A stretch of 64,000 nucleotides of DNA from Saprospiraceae bacterium (GTDB lineage Bacteria > Bacteroidota > Bacteroidia > Chitinophagales > Saprospiraceae): positions 387,501-451,500 of the forward strand of contig JAHBTU010000001.1 in the NCBI GenBank assembly GCA_019638455.1. Direction: 5' to 3'. The position numbers and the translations under genes are program-made. Of this stretch, positions 14,831 to 22,500 are shown piece after piece. Within the stretch, counting starts at the first letter, position 1, and every line of letters starts with the position of its first letter. The notes below the pieces were generated by a model that was not told the origin of the DNA, made no database searches, and worked only from the letters and a program-made list of their open reading frames with translations.

Positions 14831-16009
14831 CTTGATTTTTAAAAATTTAACCAAATATGCCTCACCCTTTGTGATAAGGCGCAAAAAGTATAAACCGGGT
14901 GAAAGATGGTCGGTTGAAAGGCGCGTGACCTCGCCTTCCACGGGCTGGTTGCGCTTCACGCGATAATGAAAATCGAGGATATCAATCAAAGCGCCCTCGT
15001 CGGTGAGCGTCGGCACGTCGAAGTTTTCCAAGCGCACCCGGATGTCACCTCCGGTGGGATTGGGGTAGGGCAGCAGGCGTTTGATGGGTTGGGGGCGTTG
15101 GCCGGGTTTGGCGCGTTGATAGACTTTGATGTAGTCAATCTCCATCTGATTGGGCATCTTGGTTTCGGGCGGCGGTGGGCCGGTGAAGGGTGTGTTTTTG
15201 GCTCCAACTGCCACGTTTGCAATCACTTGCACCGGGTCGCCAAATCGAGGATACGCGGGGTCTTGCAGATAAGGGCCGGGAGCTATGTCGCAAGCGGCGA
15301 CGGGCAAGCCGCTCAGCGTGTAGTAGCGCGGAAACGAATAGACCCGCACGCTATCTACCTCGACGTGCATGAAAAAAGGCTCATAGTCGAGTGCGATGAG
15401 GTGGAAATCTTTGGAAAAGTCGGGGCCTTGGAAGGTGTGCGAGGTGTGGATGCGCTCGTCGCCCCCCAGATATTTGAAAAAGCCTGTGTGAATGCGATTA
15501 GGTTTTCCGGTGCCAAATTCAAAAATATCAATTTCCACGCTCCAACCAAACACCCAGAAGGCGGGCCAAAAACCGTCGCCTTCGGGCAGTTTGCAGCGAA
15601 TCTCGTAACGCGCATAGTCGGTGAATGCTTGCCGGGAGTGTACCATGCCGGAAGTGTAGTTGCGCTGCAAGCCATACCAACTGTCCGGTTCCTTTTTCAC
15701 GATGAGTTTCAGCAGCCCATCCTCGACCACCGCGTTTTCATCGCGATAGACCTGCCCTTCTTCGCCGTGGGTGCGGCAAAACGAACACTGGTCGGAGCCG
15801 CCGTCGCCGTAGGGATACCAAGTCATCCACTTGTCGCGGTCGAGCGAGTCACCGTCGAAGTCATCGTGGAACACAAGTTCCCACGGCTCGTCGGGGCAGA
15901 CATTGCCCCCCGCAAACCACACCTTCGAGAAGTGTTCGACTTGAGCGTACAAGGGGGCATTGCCCATGCTCAACAGTAGCCAACAGCACAAAGCGAGTGT
16001 GTTTTTCAT
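14828..16009 (-). CDS. Glycoside hydrolase family 16 protein with T9SS C-terminal domain
   Basis: A 393-residue secreted endo-beta-glucanase-like enzyme (laminarinase/lichenase type). The signal peptide is residues 1-22. The GH16 jelly roll runs from about 40 to 300, with catalytic motif ExDxxE in SVEIDIFEFG: Glu159 is the nucleophile, Asp161 assists and Glu164 is the acid/base. The WPAFWVFG segment just before it fits the family. The C-terminus (RLLPYPNPTGGDIRVRLENF to the end) is a type A T9SS sorting domain. The stop codon TAA lies in the terminus of the inserted element. It probably forms a unit with the cytochrome gene 6 bp upstream. The exact glucan substrate is unknown. Confidence 0.9.
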   Translation of the reverse strand: MKNTLALCCWLLLSMGNAPLYAQVEHFSKVWFAGGNVCPDEPWELVFHDDFDGDSLDRDKWMTWYPYGDGGSDQCSFCRTHGEEGQVYRDENAVVEDGLLKLIVKKEPDSWYGLQRNYTSGMVHSRQAFTDYARYEIRCKLPEGDGFWPAFWVFGWSVEIDIFEFGTGKPNRIHTGFFKYLGGDERIHTSHTFQGPDFSKDFHLIALDYEPFFMHVEVDSVRVYSFPRYYTLSGLPVAACDIAPGPYLQDPAYPRFGDPVQVIANVAVGAKNTPFTGPPPPETKMPNQMEIDYIKVYQRAKPGQRPQPIKRLLPYPNPTGGDIRVRLENFDVPTLTDEGALIDILDFHYRVKRNQPVEGEVTRLSTDHLSPGLYFLRLITKGEAYLVKFLKIK

Positions 16010-16015
16010 GGTAGC

Positions 16016-17080
16016 CTATTTCATTTCTTTTATCCAAGCCTTCACGAGTTCAAGTCCTTCTTTGTGAGCGAGTTGTCGCCCCAGTTCAGGCATTCGGATG
16101 CCGGGGTCGTTGCTTTCCATGCGATAGACGAGGATGCTTTCGGCGGGTTTGCCGGGCACGATGCCGAATCGCGCCTTGCCGCTTCCGCGACCTGCTGCCA
16201 CGGGTGGTTTGTTCACGCCAAGTCGCTCCGGGTTGTTTTCAAAAATATCGAGAAACATACCGCTCGTGCTGGCTGGGCCGTGTGGGTTGTGGCAGTGGCC
16301 GCAGTTGGCATCGAGGTAGGCGCGGGCGGCGGATTGTTGGTTGTTGTTCGTTGTTTGTGGCTTGAGTCGGTAGTCGGTGAGGCGGGGGGCGGCATTGGGG
16401 TTGAAGTGGTCGGGCAAAGAAAGTTTTCCGGCTTTTTGCCAAGCAAGCAACTGGTTTTCGGCACCTTCCACGCGGTTGAGTTGGCGGGCGGTGATGCCGA
16501 GCGGGACGAACTGGCCATCGTAGGAGTGGCAGCCTTTGCATTGGTTGAGGTTGGGTGCCACATATTGGATGCTTTGTTTCTTGCCATTTGCGTCGAGCCA
16601 ACTCACGGGGAATGTCGCCCCGGTCACTTCGAGCAGGGCATCGGTTTGTTCGGTGTTCCACACATATTCGAGTGCTTTCCAGTCTTTTTCCTCCTTTACC
16701 AAAAGCCGCGTTTCGAGTATGCGGCGCCCTTTTTCGGGTTTTGAAAAATCGTGGGGGTAATAGAAGTTTTTGATAATGACCGCCCCGACGGGGAAATCAA
16801 ACGCCGCGCTGTCGCGGTAGTTCATCGCAGTTCCTTCGGGCAGGTAGATGAAGCGGGCTTTTTCGGCATAGTCCGAGAAGAGCGGCGCGTTCACCTCGTA
16901 GGGGAACACGTTCGGCGCGGGCGAGAGCGCGGCGAGCGCGCCGGTGAAAAATGGGTATTCCGACAATTTCATTTTTGCGGGAAAACCATTTCCCTCCCAT
17001 CGCAAAGCAGACAGGACGAACGTGGCGGTCAAGATGGCCAAGAATGTTTTAGTGTTTGTCTGACAACGAATTAAGTTCAC
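16016..17080 (-). CDS. SO2930/HNE_0200-type diheme c-type cytochrome
   Basis: A protein of about 354 residues with two heme sites, CKGCH (about residue 190) and CGHCH (about 265). The segments PYEVNAPLFSDYAEKARFIYLPEG and FPVGAVIIKNFYYP characterise the family that is regularly encoded beside a beta-helix protein (TIGR03805/TIGR03806 pairing). That is exactly the arrangement here: the upstream gene overlaps by about 30 bp. The start is uncertain: the open frame reaches 17272, but GTG 17080 gives a short basic stretch and hydrophobic leader (TKTFLAILTATFVLSAL). A TTG just after the upstream stop is an alternative. It should act in the periplasm in an electron transfer or oxidation whose substrate is not known. 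Confidence 0.85.
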   Translation of the reverse strand: MNLIRCQTNTKTFLAILTATFVLSALRWEGNGFPAKMKLSEYPFFTGALAALSPAPNVFPYEVNAPLFSDYAEKARFIYLPEGTAMNYRDSAAFDFPVGAVIIKNFYYPHDFSKPEKGRRILETRLLVKEEKDWKALEYVWNTEQTDALLEVTGATFPVSWLDANGKKQSIQYVAPNLNQCKGCHSYDGQFVPLGITARQLNRVEGAENQLLAWQKAGKLSLPDHFNPNAAPRLTDYRLKPQTTNNNQQSAARAYLDANCGHCHNPHGPASTSGMFLDIFENNPERLGVNKPPVAAGRGSGKARFGIVPGKPAESILVYRMESNDPGIRMPELGRQLAHKEGLELVKAWIKEMK

Positions 17081-18254
17081 AGTCGTAAGGTTTTGAGTCT
17101 CTGCTGATGTCGCTTTTGAACAGGCCGATTTTGTGGGCGCGGATATTGGCGAAGGTGCCGTTTTCGTTGTTGCGGATGCAGATGCGGTAGCCGGGTTGTA
17201 GGGAGCCGTCTGCTGCGAGCCAGCCGGGATTTTGGATGCCGTCGTAGATGATGTGTGGCACCCGGCGGCCAAATTTCAACCAGAACAGCGTCCCCATTTT
17301 GTTTTTGCGCGTGGGTGTCCGCTTGCCTTCCGAATACACGTTGTCGTGGATGTGGATATTGGAGGGGTAGGGGTTGTATTCTTTGTCCTTGATGGGCAGT
17401 TCCGTGATGAAATAACTCACGATGGCGGTGGAGGCGGTCTTGTTGTCCATGATAAAGTTGTCGTGCACCTCCACGTCGTTGGTGGCGAGAATCATCACGC
17501 CCGTGCCGGGTGGCACTTGGCCCACGATGTTGCCTTTGGGCGCGAAGTTTTTGTGGTTGTTCTGGATGATTTTGTTTTTCCAGACCTTGACGTGGCCGCC
17601 GCGTTTTTTGGGCAAATCGGGCAGGTCGAACACCAACACACCGCCCGTATTGTAGGCTGCGATGTTCTCATACACCCATGCGTTGGTGGTGTTCTCGATT
17701 TCGATGCCCGCCACGTTGTTTTTTGCATAACACCTCGTCACCCACACACTGTCCGACTGGCCTACATAAATGCCCGCATCGGAGGCGCCGATGGCCGTGC
17801 AGCGTTCGATGCGGACGTTTTGGCACTGCACGGGGTAGAGCGCATAAGCGCCGTTGGTCTTTTTGGGTTTGCCATTCCAGCGGGCGGTGATGTCGCGGAA
17901 GACGAGGCCGTTCACCGCTTGGGTTTTGATAAGGTCGCCTTTTGAATCTTCTATGGTAAAGTGTTCCAGCACAATGTTTTGTGCATTTGTTACCTTGATG
18001 CCTTCGGCACCTTGTTGTTGGTTTTTGAACGATAAAGTGGTCTTGTCTTGCCCTGCTCCACGAATGGTGATGTCTTTTTTGGCATCGAGCGAGAGCGTGT
18101 TGGAGAGGATGATATTGCCAGCGGGTAGCGCGATGGTGTCGCCGTCGGCGGCGAGGATGAGCTGCGTTTGCAATTGTTTTTCGAGCGCGGGTTGGGCCGA
18201 TAAGGTGGCGGCTATTGCAACGAGCCAGCAGCATATTGGGAGGGTTCTCGACAT
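17049..18254 (-). CDS. Parallel beta-helix repeat protein (partner of the SO2930-type cytochrome)
   Basis: A 401-residue exported protein. The signal peptide MSRTLPICCWLVAIAATLSA starts at ATG 18254; upstream in-frame ATGs would bury it. The body is a right-handed parallel beta-helix of about 25-residue rungs (for example VWVTRCYAKNNVAGIEIENT, then AWVYENIAAYNTGGVLVFDL), like carbohydrate-active or surface beta-helix proteins. Family knowledge links it to the adjacent diheme cytochrome gene. The two overlap slightly, suggesting translational coupling. The enzymatic role is unknown. Confidence 0.85.
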   Translation of the reverse strand: MSRTLPICCWLVAIAATLSAQPALEKQLQTQLILAADGDTIALPAGNIILSNTLSLDAKKDITIRGAGQDKTTLSFKNQQQGAEGIKVTNAQNIVLEHFTIEDSKGDLIKTQAVNGLVFRDITARWNGKPKKTNGAYALYPVQCQNVRIERCTAIGASDAGIYVGQSDSVWVTRCYAKNNVAGIEIENTTNAWVYENIAAYNTGGVLVFDLPDLPKKRGGHVKVWKNKIIQNNHKNFAPKGNIVGQVPPGTGVMILATNDVEVHDNFIMDNKTASTAIVSYFITELPIKDKEYNPYPSNIHIHDNVYSEGKRTPTRKNKMGTLFWLKFGRRVPHIIYDGIQNPGWLAADGSLQPGYRICIRNNENGTFANIRAHKIGLFKSDISRDSKPYDCELNSLSDKH

Positions 18255-18294
18255 CGAAATTTCTTTTTGCCCAAAAGTACGGCGATGGAGGCAC

Positions 18295-18331
18295 AAAAAA
18301 ACCCCGACGGTCATTTCCGCCGGAGTTTTGA
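18295..18331 (-). terminator. Rho-independent terminator after the cold-shock gene
   Basis: On the minus strand AACTCCGGCGG (18327-18317) pairs with CCGTCGGGGTT (18310-18300) with two wobbles, followed by a run of seven T. It lies between the cold-shock stop and the next gene. Confidence 0.85.
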
Positions 18332-18361
18332 CATTTCCTATCAATCCAATGTCTGCTTCGC

Positions 18362-18553
18362 TTACGCGATTTGGACATTCACTGCATTCATGCCTTTTTT
18401 GCCTTGTTTGGTCTCGAACGTGACCGTGTCCCCTTCCCGGATTTTGTCAACCAACCCGGTCGCGTGGACAAAAACTTCTTGCCCGGAGGCATTGTCAACG
18501 ATAAAACCAAAACCTTTGGACTCGTTGAAGAACTTGACGGTTCCTTTGAACAT
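18362..18553 (-). CDS. Cold-shock domain protein (CspA family)
   Basis: A 63-residue single OB-fold protein. The nucleic-acid-binding motifs are GTVKFFNESKGFGFI (RNP1) and VFVHATGL (RNP2). The start MFKGTVKFF at 18553 is the family start; the frame extends upstream to 18745 only because the 181-bp repeat happens to be open. It would act as an RNA chaperone, constitutive or cold-induced. Its 5' leader adjoins the 181-bp repeat at 18667. Confidence 0.95.
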   Translation of the reverse strand: MFKGTVKFFNESKGFGFIVDNASGQEVFVHATGLVDKIREGDTVTFETKQGKKGMNAVNVQIA

Positions 18554-18666
18554 TACTGAAAAAAATTTAAAAAAATGAAACAAACGGCCAAAGCCGCCAC
18601 AAAGGTAGGAGGGGGGCAATGGATTGTCAAGTTTTTTTGTTCGCGTCTTTGCTCTGCCGCTTCTTG

Positions 18667-18847
18667 TTATACCCAGATTAAAGAGGATTTGAATCTGCCC
18701 GTTGGCAAGACAAGGATTTCCTTGATTGATTTGTGTGATTTCCAAAGGATTGCGAGCACCGTTTGTTCAAAACCACCTTGTCATACCCTGTACTCAGGGT
18801 CTTGCCCGGTCAAGTGAAGCGGACGGGGCTGATTTGCGTTGACTATA
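18667..18847. repeat. 181-bp dispersed repeat, copy A
   Basis: Runs from TTATACCCAGATTAAAGAGG to TTGCGTTGACTATA and is nearly identical over 181 bp to 48159-48339, with about a dozen substitutions and no length change. It contains the 28-bp CTTGCCCGG motif at 18799-18826. In the reverse direction it is open (an artefactual ORF starting MEITQINQGNPCLANGQIQ). No gene is seen in 18554-18907. Confidence 0.88.
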
Positions 18848-18907
18848 GCAAGGACACCAACAATGGCAGTATTACCCTCAATGCCCCCCAATGACTCTAA
18901 ATACCCC

Positions 18908-19933
18908 TCAATACCGCTTCACCGATTCGATGATGTAGAGCGGTCGGTTTTTGATTTCGTTGTAGATATTGGACAGATAAATGGACATGACGTAGAGATT
19001 GAGGCAGGTGATGGCGAAGAAGACCGACATCAATACCACTAGCGATGCCCAGCCTGTCAGGCTGCTCGTGACGTGCTCGCCAAAAATATCCACATTGGTT
19101 AGTTTCACTTTTACCGCATTAAAAATGGCTATTCCTGCCACGACGACCGACAGCAGGAAAATCCACAAGAGCAGGGTGCGCAAAAAACTGGTGAACGAGG
19201 AGATGGCCACCAAAGAACTGCGAAACTGCTCGCTTAGCGTCGCTTCCGGGCTGGGCAACAGCGGTTCGTCCACCGGCAAGTGGTTGATATTGTAGCCCAC
19301 CAGCGCGTAGTTGGCCTTGAGATAGTGGCTGTTTTCGCGGAGCCGAAGGAGCGAATTGAGCGCCCGACGACTGATGATGCGCGTGTGATGCGCGCGTGGG
19401 TCGAGCCGAAGCCCCGAATACCGCTGCATGATGTAGTAAAACACCCTGTACAGCACACGACTGGCCCAGGGCAAGCGCCTTTCGCGGGCACGCAAATACA
19501 CGATGTCGGCCCCGCGCTGGCTCTCTTCCCAGAGTTGGGTGACTAACTGGGGTTTGGCGGAGAAATCGAATTCAAAAATCACCGTGTAGTCGCCGTTGGC
19601 GCGGTCGAGGCCCGCCAGCAGCGCATTGTCGCGGCTCACCGGGGCGCTCAGGTTGAGCAGGAAGATATGCTTGCGCAGGTCTTCAGCCAGGGGGGTGATT
19701 GCTGCGTCTATCGCCGACTGGTCGCAGTGGTTGTTGACCAACACAAACTCATAATCCGAAAAATGTGCCTTCAATTCGGCGTGTAGCCCCACAAGCCACA
19801 CGGATAGCTCATGTATCTGGCGGGTGGATTGTATGACGTTGACGATGGAAATGAAGGAATGATGCACTGGGTGAGGTTGGGTGTGGGTTGAATGGTCATT
19901 TAGAGGGTCATTTAGAGGGTCATTTAGGGTCAT
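18908..19933 (-). CDS. Membrane glycosyltransferase, family 2
   Basis: A 341-residue GT-A-fold transferase with two C-terminal membrane segments (about 245-275 and 290-318), the architecture of polyprenyl-phosphate sugar transferases (GtrB/ArnC-like). SFISIVNVIQSTRQ starts the domain and FEFDFSAKP (near residue 125) lies where the DxD-type motif is expected. FEFDFSAK is not a standard DxD, so catalytic competence is not certain. The ATG at 19933 lies inside the 10-bp array, which encodes the repetitive LNDPLNDPLND start. GTG 19867 (about residue 23) or another codon may be the native start. It stands alone. Confidence 0.78.
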   Translation of the reverse strand: MTLNDPLNDPLNDHSTHTQPHPVHHSFISIVNVIQSTRQIHELSVWLVGLHAELKAHFSDYEFVLVNNHCDQSAIDAAITPLAEDLRKHIFLLNLSAPVSRDNALLAGLDRANGDYTVIFEFDFSAKPQLVTQLWEESQRGADIVYLRARERRLPWASRVLYRVFYYIMQRYSGLRLDPRAHHTRIISRRALNSLLRLRENSHYLKANYALVGYNINHLPVDEPLLPSPEATLSEQFRSSLVAISSFTSFLRTLLLWIFLLSVVVAGIAIFNAVKVKLTNVDIFGEHVTSSLTGWASLVVLMSVFFAITCLNLYVMSIYLSNIYNEIKNRPLYIIESVKRY

Positions 19934-19995
19934 TAAGGGTCATTGAGGGTCATTAAGGGTCATTGAGGGTCATTAAGGGTCATTGAGGGTCATTA
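19893..19995. repeat. 10/11-bp array (GGGTCATTNAG), left half
   Basis: Units GGGTCATTTA, GGGTCATTAA and GGGTCATTGA. The array continues at 21077 after the IS630 element, so a single array was split. Its left end overlaps the annotated start of the glycosyltransferase. Confidence 0.92.
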
Positions 19996-20049
19996 TAGCC
20001 CCGTGCATTTTTAAAGGAACAAAGGGCGTATCTTTGCTTCATTTTGAGC

Positions 20050-20520
20050 ATGAAAAAACGTTTGAGTTCAGTTTCGTATGAAGGGATGCGCCTGCGAGCG
20101 GTAGAGATGTTCCGTTCAGGTAAGAACCGCCAAGACATCATGTCCAGTTTGGGGATACCCAAATCAACGTTGTCACGATGGCTTGCGCGATACGATGCAG
20201 ACAATCCTGCTTGGTACAAGAGCCTTCCGCCAGGCGGAACCCAGAGCAAATTAGGAACCGAAGACCTGCGGCGCCTGGTGGAAGAATTGAACAAGGGTTG
20301 TACAGCGCAGGGATTTGAAGGGGAAATATGGACGCGGGGTCGCGTTGGTGTTGTGATTGAGCGACTTTTTGGGGTAAAGTATGACCCATCCCATGTGGGG
20401 CGGTTGCTGAAAAAGGTCGGATGGTCGCTGCAACGGCCTTCCAAACAGGCTCGCCAGCGTTCGGAAGAGCGGGTGCAGAAGTGGTATGCAGAGGACATAG
20501 GTCGCATTAAAAAAAAGTGA
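20050..20520 (+). CDS. IS630-family transposase, N-terminal frame
   Basis: About 156 residues. A helix-turn-helix pair of the Tc1/IS630 type (YEGMRLRAVEMFRSGKNRQD, SLGIPKSTLSRWLARY) is followed by a winged-helix region ending GVKYDPSHVGRLLKKVGWSLQRP. It stops at TGA 20518-20520, right after an A8 run; skipping one A joins it to the next frame. ATG 20050 was chosen; TTG 20044 is also possible. Confidence 0.85.
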   Translation: MKKRLSSVSYEGMRLRAVEMFRSGKNRQDIMSSLGIPKSTLSRWLARYDADNPAWYKSLPPGGTQSKLGTEDLRRLVEELNKGCTAQGFEGEIWTRGRVGVVIERLFGVKYDPSHVGRLLKKVGWSLQRPSKQARQRSEERVQKWYAEDIGRIKKK

Positions 20521-20536
20521 AGCGGAAAACCGCGTA

Positions 20537-21061
20537 TTGTTTCATGCCGATGAGTGTGGGGTTTGCTTGCTGCCCTTTTGCGCCAAAACTTGGGCCCCCA
20601 AGGGCCAGACTCCGGTGCTTCAAGAATTCAAAAGCCGCGAGCATCTGAATCTGTTCGGCATGATTTCAACCCGGGGTGATTTGTGCTGGCAAATCCAACG
20701 CCTCCCTTTCAAGGCTGAAGATTTTGAGGAGTTTTTCACTTGGTTGAGCACCGAAGAACTGACGAACACCAAAATGCTGGTCGTATGGGATGGTGCTTCA
20801 ATTCATAAGGGTCAGCCGGTAAAAGATTTTTTGCAACACAACCCCGGTATAATACACCTCGAAGCACTACCACCTTATTGCCCACAACTAAATGCCATAG
20901 AATTACTTTGGGATTACCTCAAGTGCCACAAACTCAAAAACCGGATTTTTCTCAATTTGGACGATTTGCAAACTGCCGTAGAATATGCACTTCACGAAAT
21001 CGCTGATGACCCCGAACTCATCCGCTCTTTTTTCACTAAATCATCCGTCTCGTTCCTTTAA
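20537..21061 (+). CDS. IS630-family transposase, C-terminal DDE frame
   Basis: About 174 residues with the catalytic core. The first Asp is in FHADECGV, the second in VVWDGASIHKG, and the Glu in AIELLWDYLKCHK. It is open upstream to the A8 run (EAENRVLFHADE precedes it in frame), so the natural product is probably a fusion of ~338 residues made by +1 slippage over the A run rather than from the TTG at 20537. A genuine frameshift mutation is the alternative. Confidence 0.85.
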   Translation: MFHADECGVCLLPFCAKTWAPKGQTPVLQEFKSREHLNLFGMISTRGDLCWQIQRLPFKAEDFEEFFTWLSTEELTNTKMLVVWDGASIHKGQPVKDFLQHNPGIIHLEALPPYCPQLNAIELLWDYLKCHKLKNRIFLNLDDLQTAVEYALHEIADDPELIRSFFTKSSVSFL

Positions 21062-21076
21062 ATATGCACGGGGCTA

Positions 21077-21190
21077 TAAGGGTCATTAAGGGTCATTAAG
21101 GGTCATTAAGGGTCATTGAGGGTCATTTAGGGTCATTTAGGGGCATTTAGGGTCATTAAGGGTCATTAAGGGTCATTTAGGGTTCATTGA
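21077..21190. repeat. 10/11-bp array (GGGTCATTNAG), right half
   Basis: Continuation of 19893-19995 beyond the IS630 element, same orientation. The following 21191-21307 (up to the sigma factor stop) contains a CACCCCGCTGGGG palindrome but no gene. Confidence 0.9.
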
Positions 21191-21307
21191 GTTGAATGGG
21201 GAGGGCGGCCAAACGGAGTGGACGAGGGCTAATAAGGTGTTGCTAGCGGGATGCTAAGAAAAGGTTGTTTCTACCGACATGCCACCCCGCTGGGGCTGGC
21301 ATACCCT

Positions 21308-22177
21308 TCAACCCAAATAAGACTTCAGTACATCACGGTTGTACGACTTGCGCAGGCGGCGGATGGCGCGTTCCTTGATTTGGCGGACCCGCTCGCGGGT
21401 GAGGCCATATAGTTCGGCGATTTCTTCGAGGGTAAGCGGTTTTTGACCCCTGAGGCCATAGTAGGAGGCGATGACCTCCATTTCGCGGGGCGATAGGATG
21501 TGGAGGCCTTGCGACACCTCGTCGCGGAGCGATTCGGCCATTAGTTCGAGGTCAGGCTCTTCGGCATCGGAGAGCATCATCACGTCGAGCATGGTCGCGT
21601 CGCCCTCCTCTGCACCGGGCAGGGGCGCGTCGAGCGAGACGTGGCGGATGCCGCTGCGCACCATCGTTTGCACTTCCTTTTCGGTCATGCCGAGCAGCTC
21701 GGCCAATTCTTCTTCGGAAGGTTCGCGCTCAAATTCTTGGATAAAGGAAATGTAGGCCTCGTTCACCTTGTTGTACGAACCTACCTTGTTGAGTGGCATC
21801 CGCACGATGCGGCTATTCTCCACGATGGCTTGCAGGATGCTTTGGCGAATCCACCACACCGCATAGGAGATGAATTTGAACCCCTTCGTCTCGTCGAACC
21901 GCCGTGCCGCCTTGATGAGGCCGACGTTGCCCTCATTGATGAGGTCCGACAGGCTAAGCCCTTGATTTTGATATTGTTTGGCCACCGACACAACGAAGCG
22001 CAGGTTGGCCCGTGTCATGGCGTCCAATGCTTCTTGGTCGCCTTCGCGGATGCGTTGCGCCAATTTGACCTCTTCCTCGGGGGTGAGCATCGGGATTTTA
22101 CCAATGTCATTGAGGTATTTGTCGAGCGCAAGGCTCTCACGGGTCGTTATTTTATGGGCAATTTTTAACTGACGCAT
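21308..22177 (-). CDS. rpoD: RNA polymerase primary sigma factor (RpoD/SigA type)
   Basis: A 289-residue sigma-70, the short form usual for Bacteroidota, lacking the long region 1.1. Regions in order: 1.2 ([22 protein letters not shown]), 2.1-2.4 ([16 protein letters not shown], then [13 protein letters not shown] and [11 protein letters not shown]), region 3 ([20 protein letters not shown]) and 4.2 ([22 protein letters not shown]). It directs recognition of the TTG/TAnnTTTG promoters. Its upstream region is a minisatellite (22197-22448), so the promoter must lie within or beyond it. Confidence 0.96.
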   Translation of the reverse strand: MRQLKIAHKITTRESLALDKYLNDIGKIPMLTPEEEVKLAQRIREGDQEALDAMTRANLRFVVSVAKQYQNQGLSLSDLINEGNVGLIKAARRFDETKGFKFISYAVWWIRQSILQAIVENSRIVRMPLNKVGSYNKVNEAYISFIQEFEREPSEEELAELLGMTEKEVQTMVRSGIRHVSLDAPLPGAEEGDATMLDVMMLSDAEEPDLELMAESLRDEVSQGLHILSPREMEVIASYYGLRGQKPLTLEEIAELYGLTRERVRQIKERAIRRLRKSYNRDVLKSYLG

Positions 22178-22196
22178 AGTTGAGGGTTGTTGAAAA

Positions 22197-22448
22197 GGTC
22201 ATTTAGGTCATTGAGGGTGATTGAGGCCATTGGGGGTGATTGAGGGTCATTTAGGGGTCATTGAGGTGATTGAGGGTCATTTAGGGGGTCATTGAGGTCA
22301 TTGAGGGTCATTTAGGGGTCATTGAGGTCATTGAGGTCATTGAGGGTCATTTAGGGGTCATTGAGGGTCATTTAGGGGTCATTGAGGTCATTGAGGTCAT
22401 TGAGGTCATTGAGGGTCATTGAGGTCATTGAGGGTCATTTAGGGGTAA
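22197..22448. repeat. 10/11-bp array upstream of the sigma factor gene
   Basis: Mixed GGGTCATTTAG, GGGTCATTGA and shortened GGTCATTGA units over about 250 bp, the same family as 19893-21190 and 34424-34509. It begins 20 bp before the rpoD start. Confidence 0.92.
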
Positions 22449-22471
22449 TTGAGTTGAATGGGAGGTTGAAG

Positions 22472-22500
22472 GGCTTGTCCGGCCAAGCAAAGCGGACGGA
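22472..22500 (+). repeat. Dispersed 28-bp motif, copy 3
   Basis: GGCTTGTCCGGCCAAG then CAAAGCGGACGG, following the end of the 10-bp array. Same motif as in the 181-bp repeats. Confidence 0.65.

Larger units (their letters stand above)
19996..21076 (+). mobile_element. IS630-family insertion sequence (1081 bp)
   Basis: The ends TAGCCCCGTGCAT (19996) and, read inward on the minus strand, TAGCCCCGTGCAT (from 21076) are inverted repeats that continue as TTTAAAGGAAC with one mismatch. TA flanks both sides (19994-19995, 21077-21078), the target choice and duplication of IS630/Tc1 elements. The target was a CATTAAGGG unit of the 10-bp array. The two transposase frames are discussed separately. Confidence 0.9.

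Noticed and set aside
14462..14842. Pro-Ser-Thr-rich plus-strand ORFs
   Set aside because: They are the 7-bp array read in different frames, with no start context or homology.
18554..18745. N-terminal extension of the cold-shock protein
   Set aside because: The extension comes from the 181-bp repeat being open; the same text appears at the other repeat copy.
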